Assembly (NCBI RefSeq): GCF_004122115.1
Contig: NZ_SBKP01000006.1
Span: forward strand, 1 to 64,000
Direction: 5' to 3'
DNA length: 64,000 nt
Source: Sphingobium fluviale
Lineage (GTDB): Bacteria; Pseudomonadota; Alphaproteobacteria; Sphingomonadales; Sphingomonadaceae
Shown here: positions 30,198 through 39,856 of the stretch, piece after piece
How the letters are laid out: each line of letters starts with the position of its first letter
Position numbering within the stretch: position 1 is the first letter of the stretch
Translations under genes and position numbers: made by a program
Notes under the pieces: generated by a model
Database searches by the model: none
What the model was told of the DNA's origin: nothing
The model's input: only the letters and a program-made list of their open reading frames with translations

Positions 30198-33100
30198 GTG
30201 CGCCGACACAGTTTCCGGCATTTCTCAGTATCGAATATGATGGCCGGGGCGGCGGCTTTCCCGCGTTTGAACGGGAAGCGACATCATCCTTTAACCGAGT
30301 CGAAGGGCGGATGCGCCAGTTCGCGGCGAACGTCGACGAGGTGGGCCGCGTGGCGGCGAAGGCGATTGCTGGTGGCGTTTCCAGTTCGGGTAGCGTCGAT
30401 CTTGGTGTTGGTCAGTATCGGGTGGCCGCCGCCGAAGCGCGGGTTTACGAGGAAGCCCTTCGCGAAATGCACGCCGCCGCGAAAAGGCTGGCAGTGGAAA
30501 CGGGCGACACCAGCCAGGCAACACATCTCTATGTCAAAGCTCTGTCCGCGCAGAGCATCGAAGCGCAGCGCGCGCGGCAGGAGGCGGAGGCGCAGGTTGT
30601 AACCTACGCGCGTTTGCAGCAGGCGATGGATGGGGCGTCATCTGCCGGGAGTCGATTGTCGGCGGCGTTCCGCGATGCGCAGAAAATGCGCGAGGCAGCG
30701 CAGTTCGCTCAGCAATATGAGCAAGCCCTGTTTGAGATCCGCCAGCAGGTTGACCCCGCCTATTTCGCGCAGAAGCGGTTCAATCAGGAACTCGCCTTTG
30801 CCGATCATGCACTAAAGAGCGGCGATATAACCGCATCACAATATGCGCAGCGCCTTACTCATCTCCGCAGTGAAATGGCGCTCAACGCCACCTCGACCCG
30901 CCAGATGCGCTTCGCGTCTGTGCAGCTTGGTCAGCAGTTGCAGGATGTGGTCATTCAGGCGCAAATGGGCACCAACGCCTTCGTAATCCTTGCTCAGCAG
31001 GGCTCCCAGATGGCGTTCGCGCTGACGGAAGCTGGCGGCAAGGTTGGCGCGCTCGCCCGCATCATGGCGGGGTGGCAGGGCGCTATCGTGTTCGCAGGCA
31101 TCGCGCTGGTGGGGCAGTTGATTCCGGCGTTGATTGGGACAAGTAAGGAAAGTGACAACGCCAAGCAGTCGACCCTCGATTTTAGTAACAGCATTGTTGC
31201 GTCGACGGGGCTAGTTGGGAACTACACTAAAGCGATTGAGCAGCTTTCGCAGGCCACGCGCGGTCTAATTAATACCCAAGCCCTCATCATCGACAATACA
31301 CAAGCATTTGCCCAAAACGCTGTTTCTCAGCTCCAGTCGCAACTCGCAGAGCTTGATGGCCAAATTGGGAAGTTGAACGCCAAGAGTCCGATCACTGATT
31401 TTCTGTTCAACGCGAACCAGAACGCTTTTCAGCTTGCCCGCCTACAAAAAGAGCGCGCGGCGATCTCTGTCAACCTCAGGGACGCACAGAACGCGCTTGC
31501 CCAGGCCCAAACCGCCATGGAAGCCCGTAAGGCGAATGAAGCGGCCGACCCAAAGGCTGCGCAACAGGCAAAGATTGACCGTGAGCGTGCGCGCCTTCTT
31601 GAGCGGCGGCAGTACACCTTGCAGCAAGGTCCGGTTCCGTTACAGGACGCGAACCAGAACATGCTCATCTCGGAAGCCGACTTCAACCGCGAGATGCAAA
31701 GCCTCAAACGGCGTGAAGAAGCCCTCCGCAAGAACGAGAGTGCATCCAAGGAGGTTGCCGCCGCCAATGCTAAGATCAGGCTGGAAGAACGCGGTGAGGA
31801 TGTGGCCAAGAAGATCGCGAACATCACCGATCGCTTTTCCGACATGCCGCCACAGGTGCGCGCGGTTAACGCGGCCATGCGTGAACTCGATGATCTGGCC
31901 GACGACTTCTCGCGCAAGAAACCACCGAATTATGAGGCTATCGTAAAGCAGATCGGTGACGCGAAGAAGGTGCTTGAGCAAACGGCGCCGAATATCCCGG
32001 TCGAGGATTATCTGCAAAAGCAGCGCGAACTACTCGCTGTTGGCGAACTTCAGAAACAAGGCCGTATCGTCGAAGCCCAGACGTTGCAGCAGGTCTTGCA
32101 GATCCAGCAGCAGCAGGGGGCGCTGTCTGACGACTATCTCAAGAGCGTGCTGGAGGCGAATATCGCCCTGCGTCAGCAAACCCGCGAACTAGAGAAGCAG
32201 CAGAGGCGCCAGCAGATACTGCTCAACTTCATCGAGGCGCAGCGCGCCGCCGTCAATGACATGGTGTACAACCTGCTGAGTGGCAAAGGGCTGTCGTCTG
32301 TTGGTGGCTTCGTCAAGAGCGTGTTCAACAATTATCTGCGCGCGCTGTCGGATGAGATTACTAACTCGCTGACCGGCGACTTTTTTCAGAAGCAGACCGA
32401 CCGGATCAAGGGCGAGACGGCGTTGAGTGATGCGGGCAAACGCATGGCTGGCTCGATCAATGATCTCAAGTCTGCGCTCGATTCGCTCACCAAGTCTGTT
32501 CAAAAAGCGTCTGGCGAGATTGGTGGCGCGGATGCGAACCCTGCACTGACGGCCGCCAACGACAATGATATAGTGGTTACTGCCAACCGCACTGTTGAAC
32601 GCACATTAAAGGACGGCCTCAAGGATATTGGCAAGTCCATCTTCGGCGAGAAGAACATGCAGCAATTTGCGCAGGTTCTTGGGCCGCTCATGCAGGGCGC
32701 AGCGATAGGCACCGCAACGTCTGGCGTCCTCAAATCCCTCGGCATCAAGCAGAGCACACTTGGGGCACAGATAGGTGGCGCTATCGGCAGCGCGGTGGCT
32801 GGGCCGATCGGCGCTGTCGTGGGTAGCGTATTGGGCGGGACCGTCGGCGGCCTGTTCAAGAAAGCGAAATACGGCACAGCCACCATCGGCGCCAATGCGT
32901 CGGGCAACCTTGCCGTCCTTGGCTCTGCGGGCAATTCGGGCGCGGCGGTGAAGGCATCAAACACCGCCGGCAACGCCATCGTCGAGAACATCGACTCCAT
33001 CGCGGAGCAGCTTGGCGGCACGGTCGACGCGAGCCGGGGCAGCGTCTCCATCGGGCAGTACAAGGGCAAATGGCGCGTCTCGACGACGGGGCGCTCAGGG

Positions 33101-33949
33101 AAGCTTAAGAGTAAATATGGCGATGTCGTCGATTTCGGCAAGGACGGAGCCGAAGAAGCCGCGCGCTTCGCGATGCAGGATCTTATTCGCGATGGCGTGA
33201 TTGTCGGCCTGCGCAATGGCACACAGGCGCTGCTCAAGAACGCGGGCGACCTCGAAAAGGGCTTGGCCAAGGCGCTCAAGTTCGAGGGCGTATTCCGCGA
33301 CCTGCGCAAGATCAAAGACCCGGTAGGCGCTGCGATCGACGACTTGAACCGTGAGTTCCAATCGCTCATCAAGATCTTCAAGGAAGCGGGCGCCACCACC
33401 GAGGAAACCGCGCAGCTTGAAGAACTGTACAACATCAAGCGCAAGGCGGCGGTCGAGGATGCGATGCAATCGCTCACCGGCAGCCTCAGTGACCTGTATA
33501 AGAACCTGACGATTGGCGATTCCGGCTATTCGCTGCGCACGCGGCTGGAGAATGCCAGGGCGGACTATGACCCGCTGGCGGCGCGCGTCGCGGCTGGCGA
33601 CACCACAGCCTATGACGACTTCGCCAATGCCGCGCAGACGCTGATCGACCTCCAGCGCGAATACAGCGGCTCGGCGCCGGAATATTTCTCTGTGCTCGAT
33701 CAGGTGAAGCAGCTCACAAAGGGCGAGCTCGACCGGCAGCAATCGCTATTCAGTACCGCGTCTGGCGCGGCCACGCCGTTCGACACCACGCCGATTGTGG
33801 ACGCGACGCAGCAGCAGACCACGGCGGTCGTGAATGCTCTCTCGGCGGTGAATGATAATGTGTCGCGCCAGACTGCGTTAGTGCAGCAGTATATGGCCTT
33901 GCTGGCCCAGGCCGGGCGCGCACCGTTCCCGGCGGCGAGTAATTTCTGA
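30194..33949 (+). CDS. Tail tape measure protein, 1251 aa
   Basis: The longest gene. Long helical coiled-coil stretches fill residues about 20-260 and 380-720, with a membrane-like segment near 290-314 (GWQGAIVFAGIALVGQLIPA). A Gly-rich hydrophobic region near 855-892 (IGSAVAGPIGAVVGSVLGGT) follows, and the C-terminus is globular. Such proteins set tail length and pass through the host membrane for DNA entry. By the usual 1.5 A per residue rule the tail would be roughly 190 nm (inference). Confidence 0.93.
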   Translation: MSAPTQFPAFLSIEYDGRGGGFPAFEREATSSFNRVEGRMRQFAANVDEVGRVAAKAIAGGVSSSGSVDLGVGQYRVAAAEARVYEEALREMHAAAKRLAVETGDTSQATHLYVKALSAQSIEAQRARQEAEAQVVTYARLQQAMDGASSAGSRLSAAFRDAQKMREAAQFAQQYEQALFEIRQQVDPAYFAQKRFNQELAFADHALKSGDITASQYAQRLTHLRSEMALNATSTRQMRFASVQLGQQLQDVVIQAQMGTNAFVILAQQGSQMAFALTEAGGKVGALARIMAGWQGAIVFAGIALVGQLIPALIGTSKESDNAKQSTLDFSNSIVASTGLVGNYTKAIEQLSQATRGLINTQALIIDNTQAFAQNAVSQLQSQLAELDGQIGKLNAKSPITDFLFNANQNAFQLARLQKERAAISVNLRDAQNALAQAQTAMEARKANEAADPKAAQQAKIDRERARLLERRQYTLQQGPVPLQDANQNMLISEADFNREMQSLKRREEALRKNESASKEVAAANAKIRLEERGEDVAKKIANITDRFSDMPPQVRAVNAAMRELDDLADDFSRKKPPNYEAIVKQIGDAKKVLEQTAPNIPVEDYLQKQRELLAVGELQKQGRIVEAQTLQQVLQIQQQQGALSDDYLKSVLEANIALRQQTRELEKQQRRQQILLNFIEAQRAAVNDMVYNLLSGKGLSSVGGFVKSVFNNYLRALSDEITNSLTGDFFQKQTDRIKGETALSDAGKRMAGSINDLKSALDSLTKSVQKASGEIGGADANPALTAANDNDIVVTANRTVERTLKDGLKDIGKSIFGEKNMQQFAQVLGPLMQGAAIGTATSGVLKSLGIKQSTLGAQIGGAIGSAVAGPIGAVVGSVLGGTVGGLFKKAKYGTATIGANASGNLAVLGSAGNSGAAVKASNTAGNAIVENIDSIAEQLGGTVDASRGSVSIGQYKGKWRVSTTGRSGKLKSKYGDVVDFGKDGAEEAARFAMQDLIRDGVIVGLRNGTQALLKNAGDLEKGLAKALKFEGVFRDLRKIKDPVGAAIDDLNREFQSLIKIFKEAGATTEETAQLEELYNIKRKAAVEDAMQSLTGSLSDLYKNLTIGDSGYSLRTRLENARADYDPLAARVAAGDTTAYDDFANAAQTLIDLQREYSGSAPEYFSVLDQVKQLTKGELDRQQSLFSTASGAATPFDTTPIVDATQQQTTAVVNALSAVNDNVSRQTALVQQYMALLAQAGRAPFPAASNF

Positions 33950-36900
33950 TGCACATCCTTGCCGAAATCACCCCGCTCGATCCGGTCGCCGGCACGAGGC
34001 CGACGCTGCGCGTGTCGTCGTTGCAAGACCGCGGCGTCAACGGGTTGAATGGCGTGAAATGGTGGCCCGGCATCACGCGCAAGCCATCTATGGGCATAAC
34101 GCTGTTCGACGGCGATTTCTCATCGGGCGTGAACTCCGGCCAAATCTCGATGGAAATCGCGGTGACGGCGCTGGAGAAGCTGGACGCCAACGCGCGACGC
34201 TTCGTGTGGGCCGGGGCATCCATCACCGTATATTCAGGCGCGACGGGGCAGGCGTGGCCGTGGACCAAGATATTCGTCGGCCGCGTCGAGGGATTTCGGG
34301 TGCAGGCAAACAAGCTGTCCCTGTCCGCCACGGTCGATGAGGAGCCGTTTCAGGCGAAGGTGCTTTCGGCCACCTATGCCGGGACGGGCGGGCTTGAGGG
34401 TGGCGCCGACATCAAGGGCAAGTCGAAGCCGTGGGCATTTGGTGCGCCGAAGAACATCGAGCCCATCCTGATCGACAGCATCAATTCGGTTTTTCAGGTG
34501 AGCGCCTATGGCACGATCAAGGCGGTCACGACGCTTTACGAGCGCGGCGCGGCATTCAGTGCATCGTTCGGCAACTATGCCGATTATACAGCTCTGGTGG
34601 CCGCCAGCATCCCGGCGGGGCGATGGGCGACATGCCTCGCATCCGGCCTCATTCGCCTCGGTGCGCCGCCTTATGGCGTCATCACCGCGGACATAGAGGG
34701 GGATTACCTCAGTTCGACATGGCGCAGGTTGCCCGGTGCCATCCTGCAACGCATCTGCTCGGCGCTGTCCATCTCTGGCGGCCTCATCGACACGACATCC
34801 TTGAACGCGCTGGACTCGGCTCTGGCGGCATTGCCGGCGGGAGGCAACATCAGCCTCTATCTGACAGAACAGCAGGAGGTAATCGACCTCGCGCGCGACA
34901 TCGCGATAAGCTGCAACGCGCAGGCAGGCGTATCGTGGCTGGGGCAGTTGTTCACGACGCGGGTGGCGATCGCCTCTCCCGTCGCCTCGCTCGATGCGCA
35001 GGCGAAGTCCATGCCGCGCGTGGTGAGCAATGTCGAGATACAGGTGTCTCCGCCCTATACCCGCATTCAGATGGGTGGAGACAAGTGCTGGCGGGTACAG
35101 AGCTTTGACGAGATCGCGTTTCAGGCCGAACTGATCGACAAGGGGCTGTATTCTGCCTCGGTAGTCTATCGGGACGGCAACATCGTTTCGCTTGATGATG
35201 GCTCGCGCTGGCTGTTCGTAGGCGCAACGCCGGTTTCGGGGTCGACTCCGACGGACGTAAACACCAATTGGGCGCGGATGACGAATGCGGTGCAGTCCGC
35301 AGCCATTGCCGCCGCCCAGGCTGCGGCAGACGCCGCCCAGGCCGACGCCGACGCAGCGCTGACGACGCTCACAAATATTGCTTCGGACAGCCTGCTGACC
35401 CCGGATGAGAAGCCGCGCGTCATTCAGGATCGGGACGCCATCGTGGCGGAGCAGGCGGGCATCGATGCGCAGGCCAGCGCCTTTTCGATCACGACCGAGA
35501 AGACGACCTACGACACCGCCGTTTCAGCGCTCACCACCTATCTGGCGACGCTGACCAGCCCGGTGCTGTGGTCTAACCTGACCGGCAACACGACAATTGT
35601 GGGCAGCACGTTCAGGCAGAAATTCCTCGATGTGTATGCGGCGCGGCAGGCGTTGCTCAACAAGATCGCGGCGGAGGCGGCAAAGCGGGCTGATCTGGCG
35701 CTTGGCTCCAACCTTGTCGTCAATTCCGAGTTCACGAACGGGCTGACGGGATGGTCGGCGGGGTGGGACGGAGATAGCGGACTGCCCGTCACGCGCGGAT
35801 TGAATTTAACTGGCTCCCCCAACAACTGGTTTGGCACCAAAAACGTCGCTTGGGCGAAGGTAACAGGTACACCAGCGGCGGGTAAGGTGTTTGATGCTTA
35901 CTACAGCCTTGGGCCGGGCGCGACGAACCTCGACAAGGGACTCAGGTGGGCAGTGCCGGTCATGCCTGGCGACCGGCTCTATTATTCGGCGCTGGTGGCT
36001 GGCCACCGTTGCAACGTGCTGGCAAATCTACAGTTCTGGGATGGTAACGGGACTTATGTTTCAGAAGTAGCGAGTGCGACCGCGCCGGTTGCAACAAGCA
36101 CAACAGATTTTAGCGACGGTGATCCGACACAAGCGACACGAGTAGGCGCTTTTGTTAACATTCCGAATGGTTCGGCGATCCGCTTCGCCTTCCTCAATAT
36201 TCGCGCGGTCTGCCCCGGCGGACAGGCAGACCCCTATATTTTCTTCTCGGATGGCTTCATCGCCAAGGTCGACCCCAACCAGACGGTTCCGCCCGTTTAC
36301 ACAATGGGGCCGGGCGATCGCCGGGCCACCGAGGGCGCACCGTCCGGCACGCTGGTGGCGGGCGTCTCGGCCGACACGGTGGCCACAGCAACGACGAATT
36401 TCAACGCCAGCAACGACCGCAACAGCGCGGCGGTAGCAGCGCCGACGGTGGCCACCGATGGCACGGCGGTGGATCACACGCTGCAATCCAACGGCTCGGC
36501 CGACATAAGCTTTGAATGGAGCTGGGGCGGCACCGAGGGGGACATAGACGGCTTTCTGGTCTATCTCTATCAGAGCAGCAGCGCATCGGCCTACACCTTT
36601 GGCACCACGCCCGCCGCCGAAACAGTCTTCACCCTTCCCGCCAACAAGCGCGCCTTCATCCTGTTTGGCACCGCGCCAGACCAGTATTACAGCTTTGCGG
36701 TGCAGGCCTATCGCTCGGTCGATAAGGACATCAACGCCGCCGGCGCGATCAAATCGACGCTGGTGAAGGCGACCGGCGGAGGGGAGAACCCCTATCGCCC
36801 ATCGGCAAGCGTGGCCTTCGCCGGGGATGTGACGGGCACGGTGAGCGGCGCCTCTGCCGCGACGGTGGCCAGCGGGGCTGGCAAGGCCAACAATGGCCTC

Positions 36901-37314
36901 GACAGCTCGGGCAATGTGCTGACGGATAAGGTCAATACGAGTTCAGTCCAGGATAACGCCATCACGCTGCTTTACTCGCAGGTCAGCGGCTCCACCTATT
37001 ATGGCAACAACGCGTGGCAGACTATCGTCACCTACAACATCACCACGACAATGGCGGCCGACTTGCACTTGAGCGCCTTCGTGGCGCTGGGCTTTGCTTC
37101 TGGCGCACGCAACTGGGGCATACGCATACTGCTCAACGGCGTGACGGTCGTATATCGCTCTGGTGGGGCATATAACGACGCTCCTTCGTGCGCCGAAAAA
37201 GCCTCAGTCGGTGCTGGCACGCACACCATCACCCTCGATTTTCTGGGACAGGATAGCTCGGTTGTGTGCGGCGCTGGCCAGTCATCCCTGATTGCGGATC
37301 GCCGCTACAAATAG
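33949..37314 (+). CDS. Tail hub / host-specificity protein, 1121 aa
   Basis: Residues about 1-440 look like a tail hub (DGDFSSGVNSGQISMEIAVT, KSKPWAFGAPKNIEPILIDS, VIDLARDIAISCNAQAGVSW). Residues about 440-545 are an Ala-rich helical rod (AAAQAAADAAQADADAALTT). A carbohydrate-binding-like beta domain follows at about 570-770, then FnIII-like and beta-sandwich parts to the end. This single protein may combine hub and receptor-binding roles that lambda divides among several genes. Confidence 0.75.
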   Translation: MHILAEITPLDPVAGTRPTLRVSSLQDRGVNGLNGVKWWPGITRKPSMGITLFDGDFSSGVNSGQISMEIAVTALEKLDANARRFVWAGASITVYSGATGQAWPWTKIFVGRVEGFRVQANKLSLSATVDEEPFQAKVLSATYAGTGGLEGGADIKGKSKPWAFGAPKNIEPILIDSINSVFQVSAYGTIKAVTTLYERGAAFSASFGNYADYTALVAASIPAGRWATCLASGLIRLGAPPYGVITADIEGDYLSSTWRRLPGAILQRICSALSISGGLIDTTSLNALDSALAALPAGGNISLYLTEQQEVIDLARDIAISCNAQAGVSWLGQLFTTRVAIASPVASLDAQAKSMPRVVSNVEIQVSPPYTRIQMGGDKCWRVQSFDEIAFQAELIDKGLYSASVVYRDGNIVSLDDGSRWLFVGATPVSGSTPTDVNTNWARMTNAVQSAAIAAAQAAADAAQADADAALTTLTNIASDSLLTPDEKPRVIQDRDAIVAEQAGIDAQASAFSITTEKTTYDTAVSALTTYLATLTSPVLWSNLTGNTTIVGSTFRQKFLDVYAARQALLNKIAAEAAKRADLALGSNLVVNSEFTNGLTGWSAGWDGDSGLPVTRGLNLTGSPNNWFGTKNVAWAKVTGTPAAGKVFDAYYSLGPGATNLDKGLRWAVPVMPGDRLYYSALVAGHRCNVLANLQFWDGNGTYVSEVASATAPVATSTTDFSDGDPTQATRVGAFVNIPNGSAIRFAFLNIRAVCPGGQADPYIFFSDGFIAKVDPNQTVPPVYTMGPGDRRATEGAPSGTLVAGVSADTVATATTNFNASNDRNSAAVAAPTVATDGTAVDHTLQSNGSADISFEWSWGGTEGDIDGFLVYLYQSSSASAYTFGTTPAAETVFTLPANKRAFILFGTAPDQYYSFAVQAYRSVDKDINAAGAIKSTLVKATGGGENPYRPSASVAFAGDVTGTVSGASAATVASGAGKANNGLDSSGNVLTDKVNTSSVQDNAITLLYSQVSGSTYYGNNAWQTIVTYNITTTMAADLHLSAFVALGFASGARNWGIRILLNGVTVVYRSGGAYNDAPSCAEKASVGAGTHTITLDFLGQDSSVVCGAGQSSLIADRRYK

Positions 37315-37322
37315 GAAATATT

Positions 37323-37856
37323 ATGGCACATTTAATCATTCTCGACACCGCCACTGGCGCCGTTCATCAGTTTGGCGAATTTCCGCTCTCTGAGATGCGG
37401 TATCAAGACCTTGCGGGCAAGATTTGGTTTGAGTTTCCAGCATCCGGTATAACGCGCGAAATCGTAAACGGATCGACTGTGCTCAGCCTCGATCTCACTC
37501 TGCTGCGCCCGGCCCTTTACGCCCGGATCGACGCCGAAGCAGAGGCCTTCTGCAAGGATTTTGTCACGCCGGGCGAAACCCAGATGGTGCGCTATCAACG
37601 CAAGGAAGCACAGGCGCGGGCCTATCTGGCGGACAGCAACGCCAGCGTGCCGATGCTGGAGGCGGAAGCCGCCGCGACAGGTGTTATCGTCGCCACCCTC
37701 GCCGCGACGGTGGTTGCGATTGCCGACGCATGGGGCGGTATCATGGACGTGGTGGAGGGTGCGCGCATTGGCGCCAAAAAGGCGGTGCTTGATGCCGCCA
37801 CCGCGCCGGAGGCTGTGCTGGCCGCGCAGGTGGACTGGCAGGCGCTGGTGCCATGA
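37323..37856 (+). CDS. Tail-fiber-associated protein, DUF4376-like C-terminus, 177 aa
   Basis: Beta-rich N-terminal 80 residues (MAHLIILDTATGAVHQFGEF) and an Ala-rich helical C-terminal half (AYLADSNASVPMLEAEAAAT) that resembles the DUF4376 repeats of phage tail proteins. It lies just after the hub gene. Probably a structural or assembly factor of the tail tip. Confidence 0.6.
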   Translation: MAHLIILDTATGAVHQFGEFPLSEMRYQDLAGKIWFEFPASGITREIVNGSTVLSLDLTLLRPALYARIDAEAEAFCKDFVTPGETQMVRYQRKEAQARAYLADSNASVPMLEAEAAATGVIVATLAATVVAIADAWGGIMDVVEGARIGAKKAVLDAATAPEAVLAAQVDWQALVP

Positions 37857-38119
37857 TAGCCCGCTTTCGTCTCTGGCTGATCTCGATGATGGTCGCGCTC
37901 GATCAATGCGCTCACACTTTTTTCGCCGGGCCGAAATATGTGATTTTTGGCGGGCGTCGGCCAAACACTGACGAGACGATCAGTAGCCGCGTAGGCCGCG
38001 CCGCGCTGGCGGGCAAGAGATGGGGGTTAATGTGTGAGGCTGCCATCGACGCGCTGTTTCGCCTGCTGGGCGACGGGCCGGGCCATTGCCGCCGCAATAT
38101 CGAATGGGATGAAGTTTAG
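37853..38119 (+). CDS. Hypothetical protein, 88 aa
   Basis: An aromatic N-terminus (MIARFRLWLISMMVALDQCA) is followed by FFAGPKYVIFGG, a KRWG segment and an acidic end. The amphipathic start may touch membranes. It overlaps the previous stop. Related small proteins occur near lysis or tail genes of sphingomonad phages, but the role is unknown. Confidence 0.55.
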   Translation: MIARFRLWLISMMVALDQCAHTFFAGPKYVIFGGRRPNTDETISSRVGRAALAGKRWGLMCEAAIDALFRLLGDGPGHCRRNIEWDEV

Positions 38120-38455
38120 ATGAAGACTGGTGCCGAGATCGACTATTTGGGGCCGCAGGGCGGGCTGATGGCTTTGGCCTTCGCGGCAGGGTGCGTCGCC
38201 TGTTTCAGCTTCTGCGCGATCGTGGGACGCTTCGTCTGGGCCGCGATCGGCAAGGTAAAGGACGACGAGATCACCCGGATCAAGGCTGAGGCTGAGGCGG
38301 ACAGGGACAGGTGCGCAGCGATGGAAATCCGCCTTGTCCAGCGCATCCAGCAGCTTGAGGGCATCATCCTCACAATAGCCCCCGGCAACATGCGCCAGCA
38401 GGTGCAGGCGGCCATATCGGAAATACGGGTCGAGGACCGGGATCACCCGCAATAG
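38120..38455 (+). CDS. Membrane-anchored coiled-coil protein, 111 aa
   Basis: One membrane segment at about residues 16-44 (LMALAFAAGCVACFSFCAIV) then a charged helix (KDDEITRIKAEAEADRDRCA, then RLVQRIQQLEGIIL). This looks like a spanin-type inner-membrane protein or holin partner, but it lies well before the lysis cassette. It is the last gene before a terminator. Confidence 0.55.
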   Translation: MKTGAEIDYLGPQGGLMALAFAAGCVACFSFCAIVGRFVWAAIGKVKDDEITRIKAEAEADRDRCAAMEIRLVQRIQQLEGIILTIAPGNMRQQVQAAISEIRVEDRDHPQ

Positions 38456-38480
38456 CTCGACGCTCCAGGCAAGGTTTCAC

Positions 38481-38502
38481 AGGCGCTTCGGGCGCCTTTT
38501 TT
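38481..38502 (+). terminator. Rho-independent terminator
   Basis: AGGCGC-TTCGG-GCGCCT stem-loop followed by six T. It ends the tail-tip subunit of the operon before the receptor-binding genes. Confidence 0.85.
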
Positions 38503-38522
38503 ATTGCACGAAAGGATTGTGT

Positions 38523-39035
38523 ATGCCGAAATTTGTCACTCCCCGCGCCGTCGTGTTTGGCGCGGTCGGCGACGACCCTACTTTTGTCGACGCCAGCAAC
38601 CCCTTGCCTATAGTCGACACCAATTCGGCGGAATCGCTGACGGCGCTGGAAAACATTGAAGCGCTGATGGGGACGCCGGCTACCAGCCTGCCGCCGTTCG
38701 AGCTTGGTAAGGTGGGCCGCTATTCCCGCAAGATCATCGACATCAGCAGCTCAGCCGAAGTCGCGCAGATTGCGGCGGTGGCAGGCCAGACCATCCGGGT
38801 CCACTATTTCCGCCTCATAACGCCCGTCGCCGCAAATGAATTGGCGGTGTGGAACGGCCCGGTCAGCGACGCTGCACAGCTTGACCTGCTCAACTTCTCA
38901 GGCGCGGGAGCGGGCTTCCGTGAGTTCAACGAGGCCGATCCCTTGTGGATCACAGGCAGCAACAAGGGGCTAGTCTTCAAACCCACAGGCTCGGCGCGCA
39001 TCACCGGCCTGCTGCTTTACACGCAGAGCGCATAA
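38523..39035 (+). CDS. Tail structural protein, 170 aa
   Basis: Beta-rich protein (MPKFVTPRAVVFGAVGDDPT, then AGQTIRVHYFRLITPVAANE). AAAGGA before ATG 38523 sets the start; a TTG two codons earlier is less likely. The C-terminal 70 residues resemble jelly-roll surface domains (KGLVFKPTGSARITGLLLYT). First gene after the terminator, at the start of the fiber group. Exact role unknown. Confidence 0.55.
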   Translation: MPKFVTPRAVVFGAVGDDPTFVDASNPLPIVDTNSAESLTALENIEALMGTPATSLPPFELGKVGRYSRKIIDISSSAEVAQIAAVAGQTIRVHYFRLITPVAANELAVWNGPVSDAAQLDLLNFSGAGAGFREFNEADPLWITGSNKGLVFKPTGSARITGLLLYTQSA

Positions 39036-39037
39036 CC

Positions 39038-39856
39038 ATGAGCGGGAACATTTTCTATCCGCTCGGCGCGGGCGGCGCCTCCCAGCCCGGTAACCCCAAC
39101 CACAGCTATGAGCTGGATGATCTTGTGGCAGACGCCATTGCCGTCACCAGCGGCGGCGGCGCGCATGTGCTGGGAAGCTACGTCTCATTGGGCGACATTG
39201 ATACGGCTTGTTCCGGCCTCATACTTCATGTGGGCGGTGTCGGCACGGCCACAATGCGGTGCCAGTGGAGCCTACGCAAGAACGGCTCCACCATCATCCT
39301 TCCCGACCTGCACATCAACCCCGGCACGAATAGCTGGAACCGCATCCCCTTGCCGCTGGCCCTTGCTGCTGGCGATACGGTGGAGGTGGCATTGCGCTGT
39401 CAGGCCGCCAGCCAGGCCATGCGCGCCGCAATGGTGCCCTTCGATGCCAACGCGCAGGCCGCGCCCGGCTTTGCCGCCTGCACAGGGGTCAACGTAAGCT
39501 CTGGCGGCACTTACCCCCATGCCAGCCCGGTCGGCAACGCAGGAACCTGGGTAGAGATCACGTCCTCCTCCGGCCTGCCTGCTGACATTGGGGCGTTCAT
39601 CGTCTCCGCCTGCAACGACTCCGTTCCCGCCACAGCACAGCGCAGCCGCCTCGCGATCGGCATTGGAGCGCCGGGCAGTGAGGTCGAGATATATCCAGAC
39701 ATGCTCAACGTGATAACCTTATCGCCTTATCTGGCATCAGCCATATCGCCTGTCGTTCGTAAAGCTCTCCCTGCGGGCACCCGCGTTCACGCCAAGATCA
39801 CCGCGCCAGCGCCAAACTCCGACACGGCGCGTGTCGGCCTGTGGACCTTCGCATGA
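39038..39856 (+). CDS. Putative tail fiber or decoration protein, 272 aa
   Basis: Gly/Ala/Ser-rich beta protein (MSGNIFYPLGAGGASQPGNP, then MRCQWSLRKNGSTIILPDLH). It looks like a beta-sandwich binding domain. Its stop overlaps the next start (ATGATG). Likely part of the receptor-binding apparatus by position. Confidence 0.55.
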   Translation: MSGNIFYPLGAGGASQPGNPNHSYELDDLVADAIAVTSGGGAHVLGSYVSLGDIDTACSGLILHVGGVGTATMRCQWSLRKNGSTIILPDLHINPGTNSWNRIPLPLALAAGDTVEVALRCQAASQAMRAAMVPFDANAQAAPGFAACTGVNVSSGGTYPHASPVGNAGTWVEITSSSGLPADIGAFIVSACNDSVPATAQRSRLAIGIGAPGSEVEIYPDMLNVITLSPYLASAISPVVRKALPAGTRVHAKITAPAPNSDTARVGLWTFA